Part shown: positions 1 to 8,611 of the stretch, piece by piece
How positions within the stretch are numbered: position 1 is the stretch's first letter
How the letters are laid out: every line of letters begins with the position of its first letter
From: a virus
IMG/VR virus record: IMGVR_UViG_3300030098_006363
Coordinates: 1-37,839 of that record
Reading direction: 5' to 3' (one strand)
Length of the DNA: 37,839 nucleotides
The notes under the pieces: model-generated
What the model was told of the DNA's origin: nothing
What the model saw: the letters and a program-made list of their open reading frames with translations, nothing else
The model's database searches: none
Program-made: the position numbers and the translations under genes

Positions 1-98
1 CCGACACCACACGTTTCATGTCCTTCAGTGCATTTATATACTGCCAAGACCTCGCCTTCATCAGCGACAAGTTCGGTAATTAATTGATCTTTATTCAT
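1..98 (-). CDS. Lysozyme (GH24), 5' fragment cut by window edge
   Basis: This encodes the first 32 residues of the endolysin that is complete at 37286-37726, and the protein sequence is identical there. The segment already contains the catalytic triad residues E14, C23 and T29. The start codon overlaps the holin stop as ATGA, so the two genes are translationally coupled. Truncation comes from the window boundary, not from mutation. The four base differences from the right-hand copy are all silent. Confidence 0.9.
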   Translation of the reverse strand, partial: MNKDQLITELVADEGEVLAVYKCTEGHETCGV

Positions 99-211
99 TT
101 GCTAACCCCTTTGTACTTTTCAAAAGATCTAAGACCGCCAAGTCCAAGCATCCCCATTAAGACCGGCATCATCTCGCTCATGTCCATAGCTGGCAATTCA
201 ACCAAGTATCC
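1..211. repeat. Terminal direct repeat, left copy
   Basis: This stretch matches 37629-37839 without gaps, with 15 mismatches in 211 bases (about 93% identity). The mismatches are at 27, 72, 78, 81, 110, 131, 133, 152, 158, 160, 161, 164, 197, 205 and 209. Translated on the minus strand, every one is silent in the lysozyme start or the holin end. The simplest reading is a circular or terminally redundant phage genome whose two ends come from slightly different strains. Confidence 0.95.
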
Positions 212-499
212 TGTCTGTGCCATGATGAATTGTGTGATTGGCATAAAAACATATGACCAGCATAAGGCCACACCACACGACCAGCCGATGAAGGGTCGCC
301 ACCCAGCTACAAAAGTAGACCGGTGCGCTGCTTCGGTTTTGTTGATATCCAACTGGGCAAGGTCAATCTTTGCCAAATGTGTTGTAAGTTGAGCTTCAAT
401 CTCACGCTCGGCCTTTGCTCTAGCTTCTTTATCCTCTGGCAAAAACCGACCAGCTACTTTCATTACTGACGGTAAAACCGCACTGATTAACCCTATCAT
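95..499 (-). CDS. Holin, GTA/3-TM holin family
   Basis: This 134-residue protein should permeabilise the inner membrane at the end of infection so that the lysozyme encoded next can reach the cell wall. The N-terminus (1-19) is amphipathic and is followed by a charged helical segment (21-60). The sequence FVAGWRPFIGW (63-73) leads into a membrane segment to about 93, and a second hydrophobic stretch spans 108-122. The HR-x-FVAGWRPFIGW signature is typical of the holin_3TM family (GTA holins). A good ribosome site, AGGAG, sits 6-7 bases before the ATG. The stop overlaps the lysozyme start (ATGA). The lysis role rests on family likeness and position. Confidence 0.88.
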   Translation of the reverse strand: MIGLISAVLPSVMKVAGRFLPEDKEARAKAEREIEAQLTTHLAKIDLAQLDINKTEAAHRSTFVAGWRPFIGWSCGVALCWSYVFMPITQFIMAQTGYLVELPAMDMSEMMPVLMGMLGLGGLRSFEKYKGVSK

Positions 500-508
500 T
501 ACATTCTC

Positions 509-724
509 CTATTTTAGAATAAGTTTTTTTATGTGTTTTTCGCCCATATATAATTCTAATTCTGCTTTGGACTTCAGGCACTCAAAGCGTGTACTACTGT
601 TTGACTTCATTTGCCTCATCGCAATTCGTTTACCCTTTAAACAGGCAGACATTGAGGACTGGATACGATGTTCTTGGATCTCGTTATCCATTATCATTAG
701 TAGTGCTATTACAGTTTCAATCAT
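509..724 (-). CDS. Small lysis-region protein, unknown
   Basis: This is a 71-residue protein of unknown function between a coiled-coil membrane protein and the holin. The first 12 residues are hydrophobic and could be a weak membrane anchor. The rest is rich in Lys and Glu with two Cys (28 and 49) and ends with the basic tail HIKKLILK. The start follows the upstream stop by two bases, so translation is probably coupled. The upstream ribosome site is weak. The composition and position suggest a lysis-block accessory protein, but no domain can be named. Confidence 0.65.
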   Translation of the reverse strand: MIETVIALLMIMDNEIQEHRIQSSMSACLKGKRIAMRQMKSNSSTRFECLKSKAELELYMGEKHIKKLILK

Positions 725-726
725 CT

Positions 727-1083
727 TTAGTTTCCGTTCTCACGAACTTTGTCTTTCAGTTTTTCAATATCAGCTAGAGCCTTTTCTAGCTGTTTCTCTA
801 TGTGCGTCAGCATGACCTGGTTATGGATATTCTTATCCAGAAGCTCTTGATGCTTCTCCACCGTTTCATATATGTCTTCGAGCAGTAAAAATTGTTCTTT
901 GTCTACAGTCGTCTGCTCAGATGCTTTCAATAAATCAGCGTTCATAAGCTCACGGCTAGTTTCCAAGCTAGTCAGTCGTGCAGTAATCTCTGTATACGCA
1001 AAGATACCCATTGAAATCGCGATAATAATGCCCACCATGTTTTTGATTGGCATCGCTACGGCTGTTTCTGAACTTACCTTCAA
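727..1083 (-). CDS. Membrane-anchored coiled-coil protein (possible i-spanin)
   Basis: The 118-residue product has one membrane helix (about 14-31, rich in Ile, Val and Met) followed by a long heptad-like charged region (35-115). This is the layout of an inner-membrane spanin with a periplasmic coiled coil. It lies directly after a small lipoprotein gene and two genes before the holin, as expected for a spanin pair. No sequence motif proves the role. The longest reading begins at a TTG; an ATG at 1053 (MPIKNMVG) is an equally likely start and would put the membrane helix almost at the N-terminus. Confidence 0.7.
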   Translation of the reverse strand: MKVSSETAVAMPIKNMVGIIIAISMGIFAYTEITARLTSLETSRELMNADLLKASEQTTVDKEQFLLLEDIYETVEKHQELLDKNIHNQVMLTHIEKQLEKALADIEKLKDKVRENGN

Positions 1084-1093
1084 TTATTTGCTC

Positions 1094-1408
1094 TCATATT
1101 TTTTTAAACTCTTTCCAATTAATTTTATGAAATTCTGTACCGTGCATGGAGAGGCAAGCAACTTCTTTGGTTGTGTGAACCACCGTGAAAGTGTTTTTTG
1201 TGCTGATATAAATCACCATGACAATACCGCTCGATGTCATCCCTGCGTACCTAGGAATCTCGTTGTATTTATTTCTTAAATGAACAGTGATATCGATTGC
1301 AGGCGCACATCGTATAACTGGTTGTGTAATTTGCATTTGTTCTTTGCTCGTTGTCTGACAGCCCGACAACAGTATTAAAAAGATAAATACAACTACAAAA
1401 ATTTTCAT
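1094..1408 (-). CDS. Small lipoprotein in lysis block
   Basis: This 104-residue protein starts with a classic lipoprotein signal: a hydrophobic stretch (3-14) ending in the lipobox LLSGC, with Cys17 as the lipidated residue. The mature part has two further Cys (34 and about 87) that could form a disulfide. The start overlaps the upstream stop as ATGA, and a strong ribosome site (GGGGGAG) lies inside the upstream gene. Its place next to coiled-coil membrane proteins makes it an outer-membrane spanin candidate. However, it is longer and looks more folded than typical o-spanins, so an exclusion or envelope function is possible. Confidence 0.75.
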   Translation of the reverse strand: MKIFVVVFIFLILLSGCQTTSKEQMQITQPVIRCAPAIDITVHLRNKYNEIPRYAGMTSSGIVMVIYISTKNTFTVVHTTKEVACLSMHGTEFHKINWKEFKKI

Positions 1409-1746
1409 TTATCTCCCCCGTTCAAACCAACGCGAGATTCAATTTTATTCTGTGTTCTTTCCAAAACTTCCAAACGCGCCAGAACAGTAGCGGCTTCTCT
1501 TGCTCTTCTCTCCATTACTTCTGGACTCATCATTTTGGCAATAACATCTAAACGCTGTTGAGTTGTGCCTTGTGCATTTTCCAAAGAGTCTGTTCTGCCA
1601 TCGAACCCCCTCATACGAGATTCCATGTCTTTTAAGATTTCTGTTAATCGCTGTATTTGATTTTTTGCGACAGCCGCGGCCCCAGCCATAGAAACAATTA
1701 TGCCACCTAATGTAACCAGAAGTTTAATATCAACCGCACCATCCAT
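1405..1746 (-). CDS. Membrane protein with coiled coil, unknown
   Basis: I chose the ATG at 1746 (MDGAVDIKLL) because it overlaps the upstream stop (TGATG) and has AGGAAA six bases before it; an ATG 21 bases further upstream lies within the upstream gene. The product has 113 residues. It has an N-terminal membrane helix (about 5-27, Gly/Ala rich) and then a long Arg/Glu/Leu-rich helical region with heptads. This topology resembles i-spanins and the small membrane proteins of podovirus lysis cassettes. It could form a spanin pair with the lipoprotein encoded next. The function is not proven by any motif. Confidence 0.7.
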   Translation of the reverse strand: MDGAVDIKLLVTLGGIIVSMAGAAAVAKNQIQRLTEILKDMESRMRGFDGRTDSLENAQGTTQQRLDVIAKMMSPEVMERRAREAATVLARLEVLERTQNKIESRVGLNGGDK

Positions 1747-2309
1747 CAGCAATTTCCTGACATGCATCTGTTAATCCAGATTAAGTAACCGACACCACAT
1801 GCAGAAATAAGAACGATAGAAAGTTTCAGGATCTCAATAAAAATTTTCCAAACTTTATTCCAAATCTCCTCATTTTTTTCTTCTTGTTTTTGAGCTAGTT
1901 TTTTAGCTTTGCGCTTTTTTTCTTTACGTTCAGCCAGCATTTTCTCACGAGTTTCAAGTATTTCTGACCATGTGCCTTCGCCAAATTTGTTATCGATTCT
2001 AATACCAAGGTTTTCAATTTTGCGATCCAGTTTCTTTTGTTCAAGAACCATAGCCGCAACAGCTCCAACTGAAAGATCATCGTCCCCGTCCTCTTTGGTA
2101 ACTTTCGTAAATAACGCATGTAATTTACTCCGTGGTTTTGCTGGTTTTTTCTTAGTAACTTCTCTTTCTACCTGATCTTTAACCCGAAAGAGTTTGTCCA
2201 ATCCTGAATACAAACTTGTTGCGTTTTCTGCTGTATCAACAGCGGAACTAACGACTTCAATTGTTTTTTTGGCAACAGCAAATACTGCTAAAGATTCTGC
2301 AACTACCAT
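1746..2309 (-). CDS. Charged helical protein with C-terminal membrane anchor
   Basis: The product has 187 residues. An Ala/Val-rich N-terminus (1-35) is followed by a Lys-rich basic region, then a segment AVAAMVLEQKKLDRKIENLG (around 83-102). A highly charged KEKKRKAKK helix (about 128-145) and one membrane helix near the C-terminus (158-178) complete it. It follows the tail fibre and chaperone genes and starts the lysis block. Proteins of this shape are common in marine short-tailed phages near the fibre genes, where they are usually unannotated. It may be a virion-associated or lysis accessory protein. A ribosome site AAGGTG precedes the ATG. Confidence 0.65.
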   Translation of the reverse strand: MVVAESLAVFAVAKKTIEVVSSAVDTAENATSLYSGLDKLFRVKDQVEREVTKKKPAKPRSKLHALFTKVTKEDGDDDLSVGAVAAMVLEQKKLDRKIENLGIRIDNKFGEGTWSEILETREKMLAERKEKKRKAKKLAQKQEEKNEEIWNKVWKIFIEILKLSIVLISACGVGYLIWINRCMSGNC

Positions 2310-2318
2310 TTTTCACCT

Positions 2319-2612
2319 TTAGGTTGGCTCATCAGGCCAGGTAATTGTGCCTTTTACTGTGGTGTCATTGTATTGTGCAGGTAAATCCCTAAGTTGTTGA
2401 CGGTAAGTCTTCCAGTTGTCAGGCAAAGATACGTCACTGCAAGCCCTCCAATCACATTCAGATAATTTTTGGTCCCTAATCTGTCTGAGTGAAACCCAAG
2501 CTCTTGTATGCGCTTGGTCATTATATGCTTGTATTTCTGCGTCACGCGCAGTTTGTTCTGCATCGGTTAATTCAATTTCAGCACCATTTACAACTTTTTT
2601 ATCATTTGCCAT
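2319..2612 (-). CDS. Tail (fibre) assembly chaperone-like protein
   Basis: This 97-residue protein contains the pattern LRQIRDQKLSECDWRACSD followed by WKTYRQQLRDLPAQ. This is the signature of the phage tail assembly chaperone family (LR-x-x-RD...SDW...YRQALRDLPAQ), often found beside fibre genes. It probably helps fold or attach the tail fibre encoded immediately upstream. The N-terminus (MANDKKVVNGAEIELT) is acidic and polar. A strong ribosome site (GGGGAG) precedes the ATG, 12 bases after the fibre stop. Family assignment is fairly confident; the client protein is inferred from position. Confidence 0.8.
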   Translation of the reverse strand: MANDKKVVNGAEIELTDAEQTARDAEIQAYNDQAHTRAWVSLRQIRDQKLSECDWRACSDVSLPDNWKTYRQQLRDLPAQYNDTTVKGTITWPDEPT

Positions 2613-2624
2613 TTCAAGCTCCCC

Positions 2625-4898
2625 TTACGCATCTGCAATTCGGTAAAAATAGACAGTCCCGCTGGCGATATTTGAACCAGCAAAATAAATCTTAATTGCC
2701 GTGTTAGCTTCTGCCGTAGATCGAAAGCCAACAAAATTCTGCTCGATCATGTTACCGCCTTGTTCTTTTCCACCTACGTTGCCGTACAAATGAGTACGTC
2801 CTGTTGCAAGGGCAGGGTTTAATATTTGTATGTCACAGAAAAGTTGTTCACCCGTTGCAGTTCCACCACCTTGACCGACAACTCTAAACTGACTTGCAGA
2901 GGTTGATACCTCTTTAGTGTGAGAAGTACCCAAATACCCACCCACTAAATATTGATAACCAGATGTTGCATAACTTGGTCCGGACGTACCTATTTGTATA
3001 TAAAGGTCTTGGTTATTGCTCGCAGGAATTAAGTTACTTCCAATTAATCGATAATGATAGCCAGCCTCCATGCTTTCCAAAGCTACACTAGCAGTGCTAG
3101 AGCAAGTCGTTGCAGACAAAAGTTCATATCCACCGCCAGCTTCAACAGCTGCAAATACCGGAACGTTGCCAGCTCCTTGTGATTTCAGAAAGTGTCCACT
3201 TGTACCAGCACCTACAGTGGTTGGATTGCCACTAGCATCCCAGGTAATCAATTCTCCATCAGTACCACTTGCAATTTTAGCAAGAGATACTGCGTCATCC
3301 GCAATATTAGCTGTGGCTATCGTTCCATAACTAACGTCAGTACCATCAGATTTAAGAACTGTATTTGCGGAGCCAACTGCAAGTCTTGCTGTAGCATTAC
3401 TACTGTCGCGGACAATAATGTCGCCTCGGGTTGTCATTGGATCATCTAACGAGCCAGCATTACCTGATCTTGTAAATTGAACCAATACAGCATCACTATT
3501 CGAAAAACTTCCGGCACTATCCACATGAGTCAATGCCAACTTAACGTATCCTGATGCATCCGTGCTTGTTCCGCTAATTTTATAAGTTGCAAAATTTTGC
3601 TGTGCGGATTTTTTAACAATCGTCACCTGACCTCGGTCCGATGTATTGGTAGAGTCGTCCCATGTTAAGAGAAAAGCACTAACATCGGGATTGCCAGATG
3701 CAGAAGTTGTATCATCTATGTATGCGGCTGTAACCGATCCTAAAGTTGCATGATTCAGGCGTATGGTTCCAGCACCAGGATCGCTATCAGTTGTAGTGGT
3801 ACTAAAAGTATAAGGTAAGCCCCCAAATCCATCTGCTCCAGTTGCGCCCGTACTTCCTGTACTTCCTGTACTTCCAGTGCTTCCAGTGCTTCCAGTATCT
3901 CCTTTTAAACCAGTTCGTGTAAAAGTTAATCTGACTGCATCCGAGTCTGATAAAGATCCATTGGACGCGACATGCGTTACTGCAAGCTGACTCCAACCAG
4001 AATTGTCTGTCAGTCCCGTAATATTAAATATTGCAAATGTTGCCGGAGTTCCGACTTTGACAATTTGAAGCTGACCCTTAATTGTACTTGTAGAATCATC
4101 CCATGTAGCAATGTAAGCATTGATATCAGGATTTCCGGTATCCGCAGTTGAGTCATCAATTGCTATAGCTGTAACACTTCCGGTTGTTCCATGATTATAA
4201 CGCAGTCCTCCAGTAGAAGGATCTGCCATACTTGTAGAATTGCTCCATGTATATTTATGGGCAACCGCACCGACTTCAGATGCCGCTGTTGAAGCAGAAC
4301 TAGCAGAAGCAGTCGCAGAAGTTGCAGAAGCAGAAGCACTACTTGCAGAAGCGGTTGCAGAACTAGCCGCGGCAGTTGTCGAAGTTGTTAAATCATCAGG
4401 GTTAACAGAAGAAATTTCAATTCCCGCATCTGAAGATACTACAACACAACCAGGCGTTGTAGTTGCTCCATCCGGCCAGTTTAAAGAATAAGACTCGGCT
4501 GAAGTAAACGGCCTATTTAGAGAACGCCCAATTTTAGTTTCAAGCCATTGCCCGATAGCAAAAAGTTTATCAAGGGTAGTATTTAATGTTGCAATATTAA
4601 AAACACCAGAAGCGGGAAAATCAGTTGTTCTTTCAACAGCAACATCACGCTCAATAGTAACAACAATATTTGACTGTGCGCTTGTTGCGGAAACTGTTCC
4701 TCCGGAAAACCCGTCATCAACAGCAGTTCCCGAAATAGTATAATGAGTTGTAATTGTTTTTAATGTACCATCAAAATAAACTTTAATATCAGCATCCTGA
4801 AAATATGCCCAAGGAATTGTCCAAGGACCAGTAGTAGCTGATCCTCCTACTGTGTATTGAACCCTTGGCGTTGCGTCTGCAATTGTAATTTCAGCCAT
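2625..4898 (-). CDS. Tail fibre with T7-type N-terminal domain and collagen-like insert
   Basis: This 757-residue protein should recognise the host surface. Residues 1-140 resemble the T7 gp17 N-terminal domain that attaches fibres to the tail (MAEITIADATPRVQYTV, then FNIATLNTTLDKLFAIGQWLE). Next come an Ala/Ser-rich stalk (about 174-214), a first beta-rich module (about 231-325), a Gly-X-Y collagen-like run of GSTGST repeats (331-355), and a second module clearly related to the first (about 378-470). A repetitive TTRGDIIVRDSSNATARLAVG region and a C-terminal head follow. The start overlaps the previous stop (TAATG). Codon-level repeats in the stalk and collagen segments make these parts prone to slippage. 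Confidence 0.93.
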   Translation of the reverse strand: MAEITIADATPRVQYTVGGSATTGPWTIPWAYFQDADIKVYFDGTLKTITTHYTISGTAVDDGFSGGTVSATSAQSNIVVTIERDVAVERTTDFPASGVFNIATLNTTLDKLFAIGQWLETKIGRSLNRPFTSAESYSLNWPDGATTTPGCVVVSSDAGIEISSVNPDDLTTSTTAAASSATASASSASASATSATASASSASTAASEVGAVAHKYTWSNSTSMADPSTGGLRYNHGTTGSVTAIAIDDSTADTGNPDINAYIATWDDSTSTIKGQLQIVKVGTPATFAIFNITGLTDNSGWSQLAVTHVASNGSLSDSDAVRLTFTRTGLKGDTGSTGSTGSTGSTGSTGATGADGFGGLPYTFSTTTTDSDPGAGTIRLNHATLGSVTAAYIDDTTSASGNPDVSAFLLTWDDSTNTSDRGQVTIVKKSAQQNFATYKISGTSTDASGYVKLALTHVDSAGSFSNSDAVLVQFTRSGNAGSLDDPMTTRGDIIVRDSSNATARLAVGSANTVLKSDGTDVSYGTIATANIADDAVSLAKIASGTDGELITWDASGNPTTVGAGTSGHFLKSQGAGNVPVFAAVEAGGGYELLSATTCSSTASVALESMEAGYHYRLIGSNLIPASNNQDLYIQIGTSGPSYATSGYQYLVGGYLGTSHTKEVSTSASQFRVVGQGGGTATGEQLFCDIQILNPALATGRTHLYGNVGGKEQGGNMIEQNFVGFRSTAEANTAIKIYFAGSNIASGTVYFYRIADA
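3839..3905. repeat. 9-bp tandem repeats encoding collagen-like segment
   Basis: The plus strand shows consecutive copies of TTCCTGTAC and then TTCCAGTGC, each 9 bp. On the coding strand they specify Gly-Ser-Thr triplets. Exact tandem units of 9 bp can expand or contract in frame, which would change the fibre shaft length by three residues at a time. The unit changes type partway along, which suggests at least two rounds of duplication. Confidence 0.85.
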
Positions 4899-7800
4899 TA
4901 GTTTTCTGCTCCAACCAGTTTATCTTGTCCATAATCAAATAAGCCATCTGCCCAAAACACCCGATTTGCGGGAATTAACTGTCTTGCATAAGACGCGTCC
5001 CGTTTGCCCATTCGACCATCAGACAAACCTAATATTAGATTACTTATTGTTTTTCCCTGTTGCACAATTGGCCCACCAACAATTCCCGCTTTTCGAGACA
5101 TAGAACTTTTTCTCTGAGGTTCACCCAAAACTGGACCTAGGCCAAAACGTCCATCTGTTAAAGTTTCCAAAGCACCATTTGCATCGGAAAACCAACCAAT
5201 TATACCGCCACGTTCAATTCCTCGTTTAATCCATTCCCCTGTTGATTTAGGATGTTTGCGTCCTAACTGATCGTCCCTTACTTTATCAATCAACATCCCT
5301 AAACCTACCAGACCAGCCGCTCCAATAAGAAACTTGCTGTCAGGACGTTGCAAACCAGCAACCAGCACCCTTTCTGTTGCTGAAGCACCAAAAGTTTTAA
5401 ATTGAAGAAGCAATTGTGCCATTTGAGGAGACATAAATGTCTCTTCTATCTGTTCGGTTCCAGATAGTTTTTCACCGGATGCTTTTTTTGCTTCTCTTGC
5501 GGCTTTTCGTTTAGGCTGGAATTTTTCAAAACCACCTGAAAGAAACTTGGGAGTGTCACCAGCTCCAGGCGTTACAATAATCTGATTAATTTCTTTTCCT
5601 AAAGCACTTGTATAAACTTTTGCGGCTTCTTTATCCGTCCAGTTTTGTGTTCTGGCTATCATTACACGCCCATTACGCAAACCATGTTGTTCGAACTGAA
5701 CGCTAATCCGTGCCGCCATGTTTGCATCAATTCCGCTTTTTGCTAATGTAGTCTGATCGTAATCCTTAGAAACTTTTCCACGCACACCCATGCGTTTCAA
5801 TGCAATCTGGTTTATACGGTTTTCATAAGCACCTTTTGTCTCACCTTTAATTGGACGCACATCAGCATGAGCCAGCTCATGTTCGACAATAAAATCTTTC
5901 CATTCATCAAAATTCTTGAATTGATTTTCTGGAAGAGGATCAACATTTTTAATTTGGGGTTGTGTCCAGACTTTGTTTTCCCATCCTTTTCTTAACAATT
6001 CCAGATCAACCGTTACGGTATTGTTTTTCTTGTTTCTAAAAGCCATTAAGGAACTTCCAGAAGATGTTGTATTTTCACCATAAATTATTTTTGCTTTAGC
6101 ACTGTTTCGAAGAGGTGATGACCATTTGACAGATTCTTCGATAATACGAGATCCTGTAACCAGTGAAGCCATAGTTTTTACACCTACATTCCACGGGTTC
6201 ATCAAAGAAACATTAAAAAACTGCTGGGTTGCTACAGCCGCTACCCGTTCAAAAGCACTTGTTGTACTCTGTGCATCTGATAAATCTGCAAATAAAGAAG
6301 CTCGCATAGACATATACATATCAAGAGCTTCGCCAGCTAACTGTGCTTCTTGTTTTGACAAACGGGCAATGTTTGTAAAACCAGCTTTATAAGCATCAAA
6401 AATCGTGCCAAAAGAACGTTGCATTCCATCATACATTACAATCCGCATCATGTCGGGAACCGCCGCAATTGCTCCCGTAAGCATTGTTGTGGCGTTAAAC
6501 ATCTTTGCTACACGAATAGACCTGTTAGTCCATCCATCAGGGTTCTCCGGCAAACCATAAGTTCCCCTGATACGATCACGGACAACCCTTAAGTTTTCTA
6601 AATCTTCTTCTTTTTGTTTGGTAAATTTTATTTTTTCTGATGCTTTTTTAGTCTTTGCAATCTGTTCATCCCATTTGTCAGCAATAGCCCGTAATTGCTG
6701 GTACATATCTATACTTCCAAATTTTTTAGTAAGCTCAAGATCAGGCGCAACCCTTGTTGTATAGTATTTACCTACCGCAAATATGTTATGCTCCAGAAAA
6801 TCTTCCAGTTCCATGTCATCTATATCACCCAAAGAACGTTCCCGAAGAGAAGCCGCTTTGCCAGAACGCCCGACTATCATCTCCTCAGCGACTCCTGAGA
6901 GGTCGTCTTCTGCTCTCAAGGGGGTAGAGTCCAGAATTGATTCAATGACCTTTTCTGACTCATCCTCGGACCTTCCATGACGTAATAAAATAGCTTTAAA
7001 TCCATCACGGTTATTTTTAATAAGGTCTTTTCTGTAAATCCGGTTTAAAAACGTTGGACTTGGTTTTAAGTTGTCCATTTCTCGAATTTGTTTTCTAAGT
7101 TCATTTGCTTCGTTTTTAAAAGATGCAATCAATTCGTCGTCGCCACCCATTTTTTGGGCATTTCTCAAATCATCCATAACCCTGTTCAAGTCTCTGCGGA
7201 GTGCTTGAGAAAAGAGGCCAACTCTTGAAGCAGACTCACCCATTTTTCTATAAATATTTTCATGCCATAGATTTGACGCTTCCATGACTTCGGGAATATC
7301 ATCTGAACCGCGTCTTTTTGCCCTGCCTACCCTATCAAGAAACTGGCTAAAACTAAGATGCCCGTTTCGGCCCCCCAAATCTCTTAAATGCTGGCCTGCC
7401 AATGTATCTGCTGTAGAGAGATTTACCCTTTGCCGATATCTTAAATAAATATCTTCAGTTCCCATCATTGTACGAGCCAAAGGAGCAATCCAGTTTGTTT
7501 TAACGGCTCGATCAACAGCACTACCAGTTGCGTTTTTATTTATATTTCTTTCAAGAAGGTAAGGATGTTCGACCAGATCAGAAATTAAACTGCGTGCATA
7601 TACATTTCCTTTTGAAAGAATTTCTCTTACTGGACCAATAGGAAGTTTTTCAAGACCGAACGCCTTAACTATTCTGTCTCCTTCTTCTCCCAGCTCTTCT
7701 ATGTTTACTCGTTCCGGAGCAGGGTCAGGTTCAGGCGTTGCCATTTCATCGCCTTTTTCCGGTCTGCCTGCAGGACTAAAAGGTTCTTGATCCAGATCAT

Positions 7801-8608
7801 CTTTTAAGTTGCTTCTGTTTCTTTCCAATATAGATGCATTAAGGTCCTCGGCTTTTACTTTTGCAACGTTGCCTGTCTCGATGTTTACCAGATCATCAAT
7901 ATCGTCTTTAAAACTCTCGTTTAGAATTTTTGCTTCATATTCGGTATTTGCAAGTCTCCGGTTAACAACAGCTTTATTAATTTTTGAAGCCCCTAAAATA
8001 GCACCGCCTATTGAAGCAAAACCTCCTACAGCCATTAAACTTTGTTCTAATTGTCTTTCAGGCTGTAAGGTACTTAAAATTGCTTCATCTACTGCTACTG
8101 CACTAACAGCTCCAGCCAGACGTTTAGCCGTTCCAATTCTCATAATAGATAGAAGACTGCCTGGGTTGGCAATGGCTCCACCTAAAAGGCCAATCGATCC
8201 ATAAAGACCACTTTCAGCTCTTTTTGCTACCTCTGTCTGATGGCGTTCTACTCCGGTTGCATAAGCTAGTGCTTCTTGTTCACTCTCAAGATCATAAGCA
8301 AATTTTTGCCATACAGGGTCTAACTGTTGAATAATCGGATCTCTGGCCGGATTATAATCAGGATTAGCTGGGTGTTTTTGTCGCGCTTCAAAACGGGCAT
8401 TAGCTATATCATCGGTATAATGTGTACCCATAAATTTTTGTATTGCGACAGTTGGTATAAATTCATCTGAAAATGCTTCTGCAAATGCAGATACACCATC
8501 AGTAATATTACCTTTAAAATTTAAAAGACCTTCACGCGGTATACGGGTTCTAGGAATATATTGCGGATACTTGGGGCGTAAAAAATCATCTCTTTCAAAA
8601 AATCCCAT
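4898..8608 (-). CDS. Large internal virion protein (T7 gp16-like position) with HExxH motif
   Basis: At 1236 residues this is the longest product. By size and position between the tail fibre and two other internal proteins it corresponds to the T7 core protein gp16, which is ejected with the DNA and spans the cell envelope. Hydrophobic Gly/Ala stretches occur around 135-160, 190-206 and 1075-1095; the rest is charged and helical. The usual N-terminal lytic transglycosylase signature of gp16 is not visible. Instead there is HELAH at 910-914 followed by ADVR, a possible zinc peptidase motif. The ribosome site GGGAAG precedes the start, and the stop overlaps the fibre start (TAATG). Confidence 0.8.
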   Translation of the reverse strand: MGFFERDDFLRPKYPQYIPRTRIPREGLLNFKGNITDGVSAFAEAFSDEFIPTVAIQKFMGTHYTDDIANARFEARQKHPANPDYNPARDPIIQQLDPVWQKFAYDLESEQEALAYATGVERHQTEVAKRAESGLYGSIGLLGGAIANPGSLLSIMRIGTAKRLAGAVSAVAVDEAILSTLQPERQLEQSLMAVGGFASIGGAILGASKINKAVVNRRLANTEYEAKILNESFKDDIDDLVNIETGNVAKVKAEDLNASILERNRSNLKDDLDQEPFSPAGRPEKGDEMATPEPDPAPERVNIEELGEEGDRIVKAFGLEKLPIGPVREILSKGNVYARSLISDLVEHPYLLERNINKNATGSAVDRAVKTNWIAPLARTMMGTEDIYLRYRQRVNLSTADTLAGQHLRDLGGRNGHLSFSQFLDRVGRAKRRGSDDIPEVMEASNLWHENIYRKMGESASRVGLFSQALRRDLNRVMDDLRNAQKMGGDDELIASFKNEANELRKQIREMDNLKPSPTFLNRIYRKDLIKNNRDGFKAILLRHGRSEDESEKVIESILDSTPLRAEDDLSGVAEEMIVGRSGKAASLRERSLGDIDDMELEDFLEHNIFAVGKYYTTRVAPDLELTKKFGSIDMYQQLRAIADKWDEQIAKTKKASEKIKFTKQKEEDLENLRVVRDRIRGTYGLPENPDGWTNRSIRVAKMFNATTMLTGAIAAVPDMMRIVMYDGMQRSFGTIFDAYKAGFTNIARLSKQEAQLAGEALDMYMSMRASLFADLSDAQSTTSAFERVAAVATQQFFNVSLMNPWNVGVKTMASLVTGSRIIEESVKWSSPLRNSAKAKIIYGENTTSSGSSLMAFRNKKNNTVTVDLELLRKGWENKVWTQPQIKNVDPLPENQFKNFDEWKDFIVEHELAHADVRPIKGETKGAYENRINQIALKRMGVRGKVSKDYDQTTLAKSGIDANMAARISVQFEQHGLRNGRVMIARTQNWTDKEAAKVYTSALGKEINQIIVTPGAGDTPKFLSGGFEKFQPKRKAAREAKKASGEKLSGTEQIEETFMSPQMAQLLLQFKTFGASATERVLVAGLQRPDSKFLIGAAGLVGLGMLIDKVRDDQLGRKHPKSTGEWIKRGIERGGIIGWFSDANGALETLTDGRFGLGPVLGEPQRKSSMSRKAGIVGGPIVQQGKTISNLILGLSDGRMGKRDASYARQLIPANRVFWADGLFDYGQDKLVGAEN

Positions 8609-8611
8609 TTT

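Noticed and set aside
4240-4491. Antisense Ala/Glu-rich frame in the tail fibre gene
   Set aside because: Produced by the opposite strand of the Ala/Ser-rich stalk repeats.
7809-8204. 131-residue antisense frame
   Set aside because: Lies wholly within the internal virion protein gene, with no ribosome site or domain.
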